This document shows positions 52,271 through 60,025 of a stretch of 64,000 bases of DNA, in pieces (within the stretch, counting starts at the first letter, position 1; each line of letters starts with the position of its first letter). A model generated the notes under the pieces. That model was not told where the DNA came from. It did not search any database and saw only the letters and a list, made by a program, of their open reading frames with translations. The translations under genes were made by a program, and so were the position numbers. The stretch is taken from NCBI RefSeq assembly GCF_036346105.1, contig NZ_CP107811.1, positions 2,176,501 to 2,240,500 of the forward strand, given 5' to 3'. This stretch comes from Streptomyces sp. NBC_00539. Lineage in GTDB: Bacteria > Actinomycetota > Actinomycetes > Streptomycetales > Streptomycetaceae.

Positions 52271-53611
52271 CTAGAAGCCGCCGCCGCCGTCGAAGCCGCC
52301 GCCGCCCCCGTCGAACCCGCCGCCCCCGTCGAACCCCCCGCCGAAGTCGCCCGGGTTGAAGTCGGCACCCGACACGTCCCCGCCTTCGAACCCGCCCGCC
52401 CCGCCGAAGTCGGACGCGTACGCGGGACCGGACATCATCGAACCGAGCACCGTGCCCACGAGCAGCCCCGGCAGGATGCCGCCGCCGAAGTACCCGCCGG
52501 CCCAGGGGCCGTACGCCGGGCCCGCGTCGTAGTAGGGCCGCGGGCCGTAGTCGGTGTCGACCGTGCGCACCGCCGGGTCCAGGCCGTCGCGCAGCCGCAC
52601 GGCGTCAGCCGTGCAGACGGGCACGGTACGGGCCGTCCCGCCCGCCGGGGCCCAGGTGGCGTCCTCGGTGCTCGGGCCGTGCCGCGGGTCGAAGAAGCAG
52701 GGCGCCCGGCGCTCGGGCAGCGGCCTGCCCTGACGGCGCGCGTCGAGGCGGGCCAGGGCGAAGCGGCCGTCCTCCAGCGCCTGCGTGACTCCCTGCACCT
52801 CCTCCGGGTAGCGGACCTGCGCCATGATCTGCTTGGCCTTCTCGTACGCGTCCAGGGCCTGCGCGTAGTCCGCGCGCATGGCGTCGTCGGCGCCGGGCTC
52901 ACCGGGCCGGAAGTCCAGCCGGTCGAGTTCCTCGCCGAAGGCGGTGATGTCCTCGTCCACCACCACGCCGAGGCGGGCGATCGCGTCGCGCCGCGCCTCC
53001 TCCTTCTTCTTCCGGTTGCGCCGGACCAGCGCGTAGGCGCCGCCGCCGCCGAGGACGGCCACCGCGCCCAGCGTGACCAGGCCGCCGACCGGGGTCCCGC
53101 CGTCCGCGCCCGTGTCGCCCCAGGAGGCCGGGGCCCTGCCCTTGGCCTGGGTGAGGGCCTGGTCGACGAAGTTGTTCAGCTCGGTCACGGCGTCGACCGG
53201 TCCGCCCGCCTTCACGGCGTCGGTGAGGTTGCGTACCGCGACCCTCGGCATGACGGAGGCGTCGGCCCCGGCGTCGAAGCCGTTGCCGAGGCGGATCGCG
53301 TACAGCCCCGTGATCCCCGTCTGGGCCCGGACGGCGCTCAACAGCCCCTGGGGCGGGAACTCGTCGGTGGCCGGGAGGACCGCGACGAAGACCGGCTTCC
53401 CGGCCTTCTCGATCTTCTGGGCCAGCGCGTCGGCCTGCGCCTTCGGCAGTTGCCCCGCGGCGCGGGGGTCGACGTAGACCGGGCCCTTCTTGAGGGCCTG
53501 CGCGACCTCTGCGGTTCCGGTGGCGGCGGACGCCTGCGGTACGCCCACGAAGGCGACCGAGAACAGTGCCAGCAGCAGACCGGACAATACGGACATGAGC
53601 CTGGTCCTCAT
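52271..53611 (-). CDS. Secreted membrane protein with a glycine-rich C terminus
   Basis: 446 residues. Signal peptide (1-30), an extracytoplasmic region with VFVAVLPATDEFPP, a single TM (about 176-197) and a basic stop-transfer RRNRKKKEE, then a helical domain and a Cys-containing segment (APCFFDPRHGPSTEDATW, about 320). The tail is FDGGGGFDGGGG-type repeats. I recall related proteins in streptomycetes with no assigned role. The ATG at 53611 is preferred because the signal peptide begins there; the longer frame to 53731 lacks one. Confidence 0.7.
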   Translation of the reverse strand: MRTRLMSVLSGLLLALFSVAFVGVPQASAATGTAEVAQALKKGPVYVDPRAAGQLPKAQADALAQKIEKAGKPVFVAVLPATDEFPPQGLLSAVRAQTGITGLYAIRLGNGFDAGADASVMPRVAVRNLTDAVKAGGPVDAVTELNNFVDQALTQAKGRAPASWGDTGADGGTPVGGLVTLGAVAVLGGGGAYALVRRNRKKKEEARRDAIARLGVVVDEDITAFGEELDRLDFRPGEPGADDAMRADYAQALDAYEKAKQIMAQVRYPEEVQGVTQALEDGRFALARLDARRQGRPLPERRAPCFFDPRHGPSTEDATWAPAGGTARTVPVCTADAVRLRDGLDPAVRTVDTDYGPRPYYDAGPAYGPWAGGYFGGGILPGLLVGTVLGSMMSGPAYASDFGGAGGFEGGDVSGADFNPGDFGGGFDGGGGFDGGGGGFDGGGGF

Positions 53612-53672
53612 GGTCCCGACGCTACCGGAACCCGGCTCGTGCCGTGTGAACGGGAAATAAGGACCGCGGGGA

Positions 53673-53699
53673 GGTGGGAGGGGCCGCGCCCCTCCCACC
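53673..53699. terminator. Terminator hairpin downstream of cimA
   Basis: A perfect 12-bp stem (GGTGGGAGGGGC) with CGC loop just after the cimA stop. Confidence 0.7.
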
Positions 53700-53705
53700 G
53701 TGCGG

Positions 53706-55328
53706 CTACTCGGCCGGTTCCACTCCCGCACGCAGGAGGCCGTAGGTGAAGGCGTCCTCCAGGGCCTGCCAGGAGGCAGCGATGACGTTCGGGGCGACGC
53801 CGACCGTGGACCATTCGCGGGCGCCGTCCGTCGTGGAGATCAGCACCCGGGTCGTGGACTCCGTGCCGTGCTTGCCCTCCAGGATGCGGACCTTGTAGTC
53901 CACCAGCTCGAACTTGGCCAGCTGAGGGTAGAACCGCTCCAGCGCCACCCGCAGCGCGCGGTCGAGCGCGTTGACGGGGCCGTTGCCCTCGGCCGTCGCC
54001 ACGATCCGCTCCCCCTTGGCCCACAGCTTGACGGTGGCCTCGTTGGCGTGGGTGCCGTCCGGGCGGTCCTCGACGATCGCCCTCCAGGACTCGACCCGGA
54101 AGTACTTGCGGGCCCGGCCCTCGGCCTCGGCGCGCAGCAGCAGCTCGAAGGAGGCGTCGGCGGCCTCGTACGTGTAGCCCTGGAGCTCGCGCTCCTTGAC
54201 CCGCTCCACGACCCGGGAGATCAGCGCGCGGTCGCCGCCGAGGTCGACGCCGAGTTCCTTGCCCTTGAGCTCGATGGAGGCGCGGCCGGCCATGTCGGAG
54301 ACCAGCATCCGCATGGTGTTGCCGACGCGTTCGGGGTCGATGTGCTGGTAGAGGTCCGGGTCGACCTTGATGGCGGAGGCGTGCAGGCCCGCCTTGTGCG
54401 CAAAGGCGGAGACGCCCACGTACGGCTGGTGCGTGGACGGCGTCAGGTTGACGACCTCGGCGATGGCGTGCGAGATCCGGGTCATCTCGGCGAGCGCGCC
54501 CTCGGGCAGCACCCGCCGTCCGTACTTGATCTCCAGCGCGGCGACCACGGGGAACAGGTTGGCGTTGCCGACGCGCTCGCCGTAGCCGTTGGCGGTGCAC
54601 TGGACGTGGGTGGCGCCCGCGTCGACGGCGGCCAGCGTGTTGGCCACCGCGCAGCCGGTGTCGTCCTGGGCGTGGATGCCCAGGCGCGCCCCGGTGTCGG
54701 CGAGGACGGTGGCGACGGTGGCGGTGATCTGGGCGGGGAGCATGCCGCCGTTGGTGTCGCAGAGGATGACGACGTCGGCGCCGGCCTCGTGGGCGGTCCG
54801 TACGACGGACTTCGCGTACTCGGCGTTGGCGCGGTAGCCGTCGAAGAAGTGCTCGCAGTCGACGAACACCCGGCGGCCCTGTGCCACCAGGTGGGAGACG
54901 GTGTCGCGGACCATCTCCAGGTTCTCGTCCAAGGTGGTGCGCAGCGCGAGTTCGACGTGCCGGTCGTGGGACTTCGCGACCAGGGTGATCACCGGTGCGC
55001 CGGACTCCAGCAGCGCGCGCACCTGCGGGTCCGCGGCGGCGGAGCCGCCGGCCCGGCGGGTCGCGCCGAAGGCGACGAGTTTGGCGTTCTTGAAGTCGAT
55101 CTCGGCGCGGGCGCGGGCGAAGAACTCGGTGTCGCGGGGGTTGGCGCCGGGCCAGCCGCCCTCGATGAACCCCACCCCGAAGTCGTCCAGGTGCCGGGCG
55201 ATCGTCAGCTTGTCCGCGACCGTGAGGTTGATGCCCTCACGCTGGGCGCCGTCGCGCAGGGTGGTGTCGAAGACGTGGAAGCCGTCGTCGAGGGCCTCTG
55301 CCGGCGCAGTCGCCTCTGTCGTCGTCAT
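53706..55328 (-). CDS. cimA: Citramalate synthase
   Basis: 540 residues, HMG-CoA-lyase-like TIM barrel condensing pyruvate and acetyl-CoA to (R)-citramalate for isoleucine synthesis. Motifs: FDTTLRDGAQREG (metal-binding Asp, about residues 20-32), FIEGGWPGANPRD, ILCDTNGGMLP, HAQDDTGCAVANTL and QCTANGYGERVGNANL; a C-terminal LeuA dimer/allosteric domain follows. LeuA is expected elsewhere in the genome. The pathway continues with LeuCD, LeuB and IlvE, all encoded in this window. Confidence 0.93.
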   Translation of the reverse strand: MTTTEATAPAEALDDGFHVFDTTLRDGAQREGINLTVADKLTIARHLDDFGVGFIEGGWPGANPRDTEFFARARAEIDFKNAKLVAFGATRRAGGSAAADPQVRALLESGAPVITLVAKSHDRHVELALRTTLDENLEMVRDTVSHLVAQGRRVFVDCEHFFDGYRANAEYAKSVVRTAHEAGADVVILCDTNGGMLPAQITATVATVLADTGARLGIHAQDDTGCAVANTLAAVDAGATHVQCTANGYGERVGNANLFPVVAALEIKYGRRVLPEGALAEMTRISHAIAEVVNLTPSTHQPYVGVSAFAHKAGLHASAIKVDPDLYQHIDPERVGNTMRMLVSDMAGRASIELKGKELGVDLGGDRALISRVVERVKERELQGYTYEAADASFELLLRAEAEGRARKYFRVESWRAIVEDRPDGTHANEATVKLWAKGERIVATAEGNGPVNALDRALRVALERFYPQLAKFELVDYKVRILEGKHGTESTTRVLISTTDGAREWSTVGVAPNVIAASWQALEDAFTYGLLRAGVEPAE

Positions 55329-55429
55329 GCTGGTCTGACTCCTGTCGGATGAGTGGTTCCGGAGACCGGGGATCCACTGCCCCCATCATCGCGCGCTGCC
55401 GGGCCCCGGCAGGAATGGGCCGGGAAACG

Positions 55430-55457
55430 AAAAAACCCCTCGCGGGTGCGAGAGGTC
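55430..55457 (-). terminator. U-tailed hairpin upstream of cimA
   Basis: On the minus strand CCTCTCGC and GCGAGGGG form an 8-bp stem (one G:U pair) with loop ACCC, followed by a TTTTTT run. It lies about 100 bases before the cimA start and 180 bases after the TetR stop. It could end the TetR transcript, or act as an attenuator within the cimA leader. Confidence 0.7.
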
Positions 55458-55508
55458 TGCGCGCGGGTCTGGGGCACGGTGGCCGCCTTCCCGTGGTGGT
55501 TCCACGGC

Positions 55509-55550
55509 TCAGCGGTCACTGCGGACCGGCGCGCTGCTGGCGATAATCAT
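55509..55550 (-). CDS. Candidate leader peptide upstream of cimA
   Basis: A 13-codon frame (MIIASSAPVRSDR, ATG at 55550, TGA at 55509) sits upstream of the U-tailed hairpin. It contains Ile-Ile and one Val, which would suit branched-chain attenuation, but the codons are early in the peptide and there is no clear ribosome site. Confidence 0.3.
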   Translation of the reverse strand: MIIASSAPVRSDR

Positions 55551-55636
55551 GAGCTGAGCAGGCACGTCCGCAGTGTGCCACAGCGGTCCACGCACGCGGA
55601 CCGACGTCTCACTATGCGAGCGGGCCGCCTCCTGGA

Positions 55637-56254
55637 TCAGGCGGACGGCGCCGCGAGCGTCTCGTCCACGAATTCGGTGACGTGGTCGAGGATGTCGCCC
55701 CGTCCTATTCCGGGCAGGCCGACGGCGACCTGGATGCTGAACCCGTCGAGCAGGGCCCGCATCCGGGCCGCGAAGCGGTCGGCGTCCACCGGACGGAACT
55801 CGCCCCGCGAGATGCCCTCGGCGAGCAGGGCCACCAGGTCGCGGTGCCAGGCGCCCTCGATGGCGGCCTGCCGCTCGCGTTCGCGGGGACCTGCGTCCTG
55901 GGAACGGTTCCAGACCTCCAGCCACAGGGTCCAGTGCGGGTCCCGGGCGCCGTCGGGCACGTAGAGGTCCACGTAGGCGGCCAGCCGTTCGCGCGCCGGG
56001 CCGCGGCGGGAGAGCAGGGCCCGCCGCTCGGCGCCGAGCGCGGCCTCGCTCCACTCCAGGGTCTGGAGCAGCAGCTCGTCCTTGCTGCCGAAGTAGTAGA
56101 GGAGGTGGCCGCTGCTCATGCCGACCTGGCGGCCCAGACCGGCCATGGTGAGGCCGTCCAGACCGCGTTCGGCGATCGTGGCCATGGCGGCGACGAGTAC
56201 GTCCTCGCGCGGCGGGGCGTTCTTCCGCGCCGGCCGTACTCCACCCGCCACCAT
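55637..56254 (-). CDS. TetR-family transcriptional regulator
   Basis: 205 residues. HTH: REDVLVAAMATIAERGLDGLTMAGLGRQVGMSSGHLLYYFGSKDELLLQTLEWSE. The C-terminal ligand domain is of the BetI-like type. It lies 33 bases downstream of aguA on the same strand, so it is probably co-transcribed and may control the urease/agmatine/permease region, whose divergent promoter is rich in palindromes. Confidence 0.87.
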   Translation of the reverse strand: MVAGGVRPARKNAPPREDVLVAAMATIAERGLDGLTMAGLGRQVGMSSGHLLYYFGSKDELLLQTLEWSEAALGAERRALLSRRGPARERLAAYVDLYVPDGARDPHWTLWLEVWNRSQDAGPRERERQAAIEGAWHRDLVALLAEGISRGEFRPVDADRFAARMRALLDGFSIQVAVGLPGIGRGDILDHVTEFVDETLAAPSA

Positions 56255-56287
56255 GGGCCTCTCCTCACATCGGTCCGGCCGCCCGGG

Positions 56288-57322
56288 TCAGACCTTCGGC
56301 TGCTGCTGGGTGATGCAGTGGATACCGCCACCCCCAGCGAAAATCGTACGTGCGTCGACGAGGGTCACGGTCCGCCCGGGGAACAGACCCCGGAAGATTT
56401 CCGCCGCCTCCTCGTCGCGCGGGTCGTCGAAGGAGCACAGGACGACGCCGTCGTTGCACAGGTAGTGGTTGATGTACGAGTAGTCGACCCACTCGCCGTC
56501 CTCCTCCAGGACCGTCGGCGCCGGGATCTCCACGACCTCCAGCTGCCGGCCCCGGGCGTCGGTGGAGGCGCGCAGGATGGCGGCGATGGTCTTGCAGCGC
56601 TCGTGGTCCGGGTGGGCCGGGTCGGGCTGGCTGTGGACCATGACCACGCCGGGGCGGGCGAAGGCCGCCACGATGTCCACGTGGCCCTGGGTGCCGTAGG
56701 TGCCGTAGTCCCCGGCCAGGCCGTACGGCAGCCAGATGGCCTTGGTGGTGCCGAGGTGGGCGTGGATCTCCTCCTCGACCTGCTGGCGGGTCCAGCCGGG
56801 GTTGCGGCCCTCGCCGAGCTGCACGGTGTCGGTGAGGAGCACGGTGCCCTCGCCGTCGACGTGGATGGCGCCGCCCTCGTTGACCAGGGAGGTGCTGTAC
56901 GTCCGGGTGCCGGTCAGGTCCGAGACGTGACGGGCGATCTTCTCGTCGTGGCCCCAGCGCGCCCAGCTCTGGGCGCCCCAGCCGTTGAAGGTCCAGTCGA
57001 CGGCGGCCAGCTCGCCGGCGTCGTTGGTGACGAAGGTCGGGCCGATGTCCCGCATCCAGGCGTCGTCGAGCTCCCGCTCCACGATCTGTACGTCGTCGCC
57101 GACGATCGCGCGGGCGCTCGCGGTGTCACCGGGCGCGACCACCAGGGTCACGGGCTCGTACGAGCGGACCGCGCGGGCCACGGCGCCCCAGGCCCCGCGG
57201 GCCTCGGCGAGCTCCTGCTCGTTGGTGAAGGTGGGGTTGGGGCTGGGCCAGGCCATCCAGGTGCGCTCGTGGGGGGTCCACTCGGCGGGCATCCGGAATC
57301 CGTCGTCGGCGGGCTTCGTCAT
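56288..57322 (-). CDS. aguA: Agmatine deiminase
   Basis: 344 residues, peptidyl-arginine-deiminase-type enzyme producing N-carbamoylputrescine and ammonia from agmatine. ERTWMAWPSPNPTF, DDAWMRDIGPTFVTND, NEGGAIHVDGEGTVLLTD, LPYGLAGDYGTYGTQGHVDIVAAF and the C-terminal catalytic Cys (FAGGGGIHCITQQQP) are all present. Adjacent to urease genes on the same strand, fitting an ammonia-generating nitrogen salvage group. Confidence 0.92.
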   Translation of the reverse strand: MTKPADDGFRMPAEWTPHERTWMAWPSPNPTFTNEQELAEARGAWGAVARAVRSYEPVTLVVAPGDTASARAIVGDDVQIVERELDDAWMRDIGPTFVTNDAGELAAVDWTFNGWGAQSWARWGHDEKIARHVSDLTGTRTYSTSLVNEGGAIHVDGEGTVLLTDTVQLGEGRNPGWTRQQVEEEIHAHLGTTKAIWLPYGLAGDYGTYGTQGHVDIVAAFARPGVVMVHSQPDPAHPDHERCKTIAAILRASTDARGRQLEVVEIPAPTVLEEDGEWVDYSYINHYLCNDGVVLCSFDDPRDEEAAEIFRGLFPGRTVTLVDARTIFAGGGGIHCITQQQPKV

Positions 57323-57384
57323 GAGGGGTCCTTAAAAGGGCTGTGCCGGGTCAGAGGCTGTGCCGGCCTGCAAGTTGTGCCGGG

Positions 57385-59118
57385 TCAGAGGAAGTACAGG
57401 CGGTTGAGGGAGACCGAATCGGCCGCTTCCGAGCGCAGCGGGTCACCGTCGAGCGTGACGAGACCACTGCGCGCGTCCACGTCGACCGCGCCCACCCGGG
57501 AGTTGAGGAGGAGGTCCCCGGGGCCGATGCCTCGGGTACCGCGTACGGCCACCCGGCGCCTGCGCGTGGGCATCTGGTCGGAGCCCAGCGCCGCGGCCGC
57601 GGCGGAGACGAAGGCGACGGAGATGTCGGCGGCCGTGGCCCCGTAGGCGCCGAACTGCGGTCCCAGTACGAGCGGTTCGCAGGTGTCGGTGGCGGCGTTG
57701 GGGTCACCGGTGACCCCGTACGCCGGGAAGCCGGATTTCAGGACCAGCTGGGGCTTGGCGCCGAAGAACTGCGGGCGCCACAGCACGATGTCGGCGAGCT
57801 TGCCGACCTCGATGGAGCCGATCTCGTGCGCCAGGCCGTGGGCGATGGCCGGGTTGATGGTCAGCTTGGCCATGTAGCGCAGCACGCGGGCGTTGTCGTC
57901 GCCCTCGCCGTCGCCTTCCAAGGGGCCCAGCTCGCCCTTCATCTTGGCGGCCATGGCGAAGGTGCGCCGGATGGTCTCGCCGGCGCGGCCCATGCCCTGT
58001 GCGTCGGAGGAGGTGATGCCGATCGCGCCCAGGTCGTGCAGGACGTCCTCGGCGCCCATCGTCCCCGCGCGGATCCGGTCGCGGGCCATGGCCGCGTCGC
58101 CCGGGAGGTCCGGCTTGAGGTCGTGGACGGAGACGATCATGCCGTAGTGCTCGGCGACCGCGTCCCGGCCGAAGGGCAGGGTGGGGTTGGTGGAGGAGCC
58201 GATGACGTTCGGCACGCCCGCCATCTTGAGCACGTTGGGGACGTGGCCGCCGCCGCAGCCCTCGATGTGGAAGGCGTGGATGGTGCGGCCGTCCAGGACG
58301 CGCAGGGTGTCTTCGACGGAGAGGCATTCGTTGAGGCCGTCGCTGTGCAGGGCGACCTGTACGTCGTGCTCCTCGGCCACCCGCAGGGCGGTGTCCAGGG
58401 CGCGGGTGTGGGCGCCCATGTCCTCGTGGACCTTGAACCCGCTCGCGCCGCCCTCGGCCAGCGCCTCGACGAGGGGCGCGGCGTCGGAGGAGGAGCCGCG
58501 GGCGAGGAAGCCGATGTTGACGGGCCAGGCGTCGAAGGCGTTGAAGGCGTGCTTGAGGGCCCACGGCGAGTTGACGCCCACGCCCCAGACCGGGCCGAAC
58601 TCCTGACCGATGACGGTGGTGACACCGGCGGCGAGCGAGGCTTCCATGATCCGTGGGGAGAGCAGGTGGACGTGGGTGTCCACGGCCCCCGCGGTGGCGA
58701 TCAGGCCCTCGCCGGAGACGATCGAGGTACCGGTGCCGACGACGACGTCCACGCCGTCGAGGGTGTCGGGGTTGCCGGCCCGGCCGATCGCGTGGATGCG
58801 GCCCTCGCGGATGCCGACGGAGACCTTGCGGATGCCGAGGACGGCATCGATGACCAGCACGTTGCTGATCACGACGTCACAGGTCTCGCGGACGGCGGCG
58901 GCCTTGAGGTGCAGGCCGTCGCGTGCCGTCTTGCCGAATCCGGCCAGGAACTCGTCGCCCGGCTTCTGCGCGTCGTGCTCGACCCGGACGGTCAGGCCCG
59001 AGTCGCCGAGCCGGACCCGGTCGCCGGCCCGGGGGCCGAACACGGAGGCGTACTCGTGCGGGTCGATGTGCCGGCTTCCCGGCGCGCAGTGGTCGCTGTG
59101 GGGGGTCTGGCGGCTCAT
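57385..59118 (-). CDS. ureC: Urease alpha subunit, divergent form
   Basis: 577 residues. Nickel ligands are conserved in sequence: THVH (in GAVDTHVHLLS), the lysine carbamylation site GFKVHED, HSDGLNE, FHIEGCGGGH, and the Asp of SSDAQGMG. Differences from canonical urease are marked. The mobile-flap CHH is replaced by VSVHDL (flap Cys lost, catalytic His kept), the segment with ATTCTPG is missing or shortened to FGPVWGVGVNSPW, and the N terminus is altered. Overlaps ureAB as ATGA. No ureD, E, F or G gene is nearby, so nickel insertion would depend on another locus; catalytic activity is doubtful. Confidence 0.9.
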   Translation of the reverse strand: MSRQTPHSDHCAPGSRHIDPHEYASVFGPRAGDRVRLGDSGLTVRVEHDAQKPGDEFLAGFGKTARDGLHLKAAAVRETCDVVISNVLVIDAVLGIRKVSVGIREGRIHAIGRAGNPDTLDGVDVVVGTGTSIVSGEGLIATAGAVDTHVHLLSPRIMEASLAAGVTTVIGQEFGPVWGVGVNSPWALKHAFNAFDAWPVNIGFLARGSSSDAAPLVEALAEGGASGFKVHEDMGAHTRALDTALRVAEEHDVQVALHSDGLNECLSVEDTLRVLDGRTIHAFHIEGCGGGHVPNVLKMAGVPNVIGSSTNPTLPFGRDAVAEHYGMIVSVHDLKPDLPGDAAMARDRIRAGTMGAEDVLHDLGAIGITSSDAQGMGRAGETIRRTFAMAAKMKGELGPLEGDGEGDDNARVLRYMAKLTINPAIAHGLAHEIGSIEVGKLADIVLWRPQFFGAKPQLVLKSGFPAYGVTGDPNAATDTCEPLVLGPQFGAYGATAADISVAFVSAAAAALGSDQMPTRRRRVAVRGTRGIGPGDLLLNSRVGAVDVDARSGLVTLDGDPLRSEAADSVSLNRLYFL

Positions 59119-59870
59119 GCCGGGTTCCCTTCCGGGCGCGGGCTGTCGGTGTCGGTGCCGGGGGCTCCGGCGGCTTCGCGGCCCTGGGGGTCCGCGCCCA
59201 GGTACCCGCACGCCGCCGCCCTGGCCAGTGCCTGCGCCTTGGCGCCCGGGGCGTCCAGCGGGCCGTCGACCAGCCCGGCGAAGCCGACCGCGATGCGGTC
59301 GCCGCCGATCGGGACCAGGCCGACCTCGCCCTCGCCGTGCGGGTCGAAGCGGACGGAGGAGCCCGCCGGCACGCACAGGCGCATGCCGTAGGCGGCGGCG
59401 CGGTCGAAGTCCAGGCGCGGGTTCGCCTCGAAGAAGTGGAAGTGGGAGGTGACGCTCACCGGCACGGGGGCCGTGTTGCGCACCCTCAGGTGCAGTACCG
59501 GCTCCGGCTGGGGCGCGCCCGGGCCGGGCACGACCGCGCCGGGCGCGTCGTCACCGAGGCCCACGGCGCCGCGGATCGGCGAGGAGACCACCGCGAGGCG
59601 GGATCCGTCGTCGAAGACGGCTTCGACGTGGACCTCGGTGACCACGTCGGACACGCCGGGCAGCACGTCGTCGGGGCCCAGCACGCTACGGGCCTCCTCG
59701 ATGGCCTCGGCCAGCCGCTTGCCGTCGCGGGCCGCCTCGCAGACCGTGTCCGCGATGAGCGCGGTGGCCTCCGGGACGTTGAGCTGCAAGCCGCGGGCCC
59801 GCCGGGCCCTGGCCAGTTCCGCGGCGCCGCGCAGCAGCAGCCGGTCGCGCTCCGTAGGGGTCAGCCGCAC
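59115..59870 (-). CDS. ureAB: Fused urease gamma/beta subunit
   Basis: 251 residues. The gamma domain (about 1-100: RLTPTERDRLLLRGAAELARARRARGLQLNVPEATALIADTVCEAARDG and VLPGVSDVV) is joined to the beta domain (about 105-230: SVTSHFHFFEANPRLDFDRAAAYGMRL, GSSVRFDPHGEGEVGLVPIGG). Such fusion is known in Streptomyces and Helicobacter-type ureases. The GTG start at 59870 faces a divergent NCS1 permease 155 bases away. Confidence 0.92.
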   Translation of the reverse strand: MRLTPTERDRLLLRGAAELARARRARGLQLNVPEATALIADTVCEAARDGKRLAEAIEEARSVLGPDDVLPGVSDVVTEVHVEAVFDDGSRLAVVSSPIRGAVGLGDDAPGAVVPGPGAPQPEPVLHLRVRNTAPVPVSVTSHFHFFEANPRLDFDRAAAYGMRLCVPAGSSVRFDPHGEGEVGLVPIGGDRIAVGFAGLVDGPLDAPGAKAQALARAAACGYLGADPQGREAAGAPGTDTDSPRPEGNPA

Positions 59871-59898
59871 GCCGATCCACCACCTTTTGGTTCGATGG

Positions 59899-59967
59899 GT
59901 TAGAGCATCACTCTAACTCTTCATTTCCCGGCAATGAAGCATTGACCTGACACCTTGGCTTAGGTCA
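59899..59967. promoter_or_regulatory. Three inverted repeats in the urease/permease divergent promoter
   Basis: GTTAGAG-CATCA-CTCTAAC (59899-59917), CAATG-AAG-CATTG (59932-59944) and TGACCT-N13-AGGTCA (59943-59967) lie within about 70 bases. All are perfect in their arms. They would suit a dimeric regulator such as the nearby TetR, or GlnR/GntR-type control; no binding data are available. Confidence 0.5.
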
Positions 59968-60025
59968 CATTGAATGTCGCTCAAACGAAGCGCATTCACC
60001 CCGCCCTGCACAAGGGAGCTCCCCC

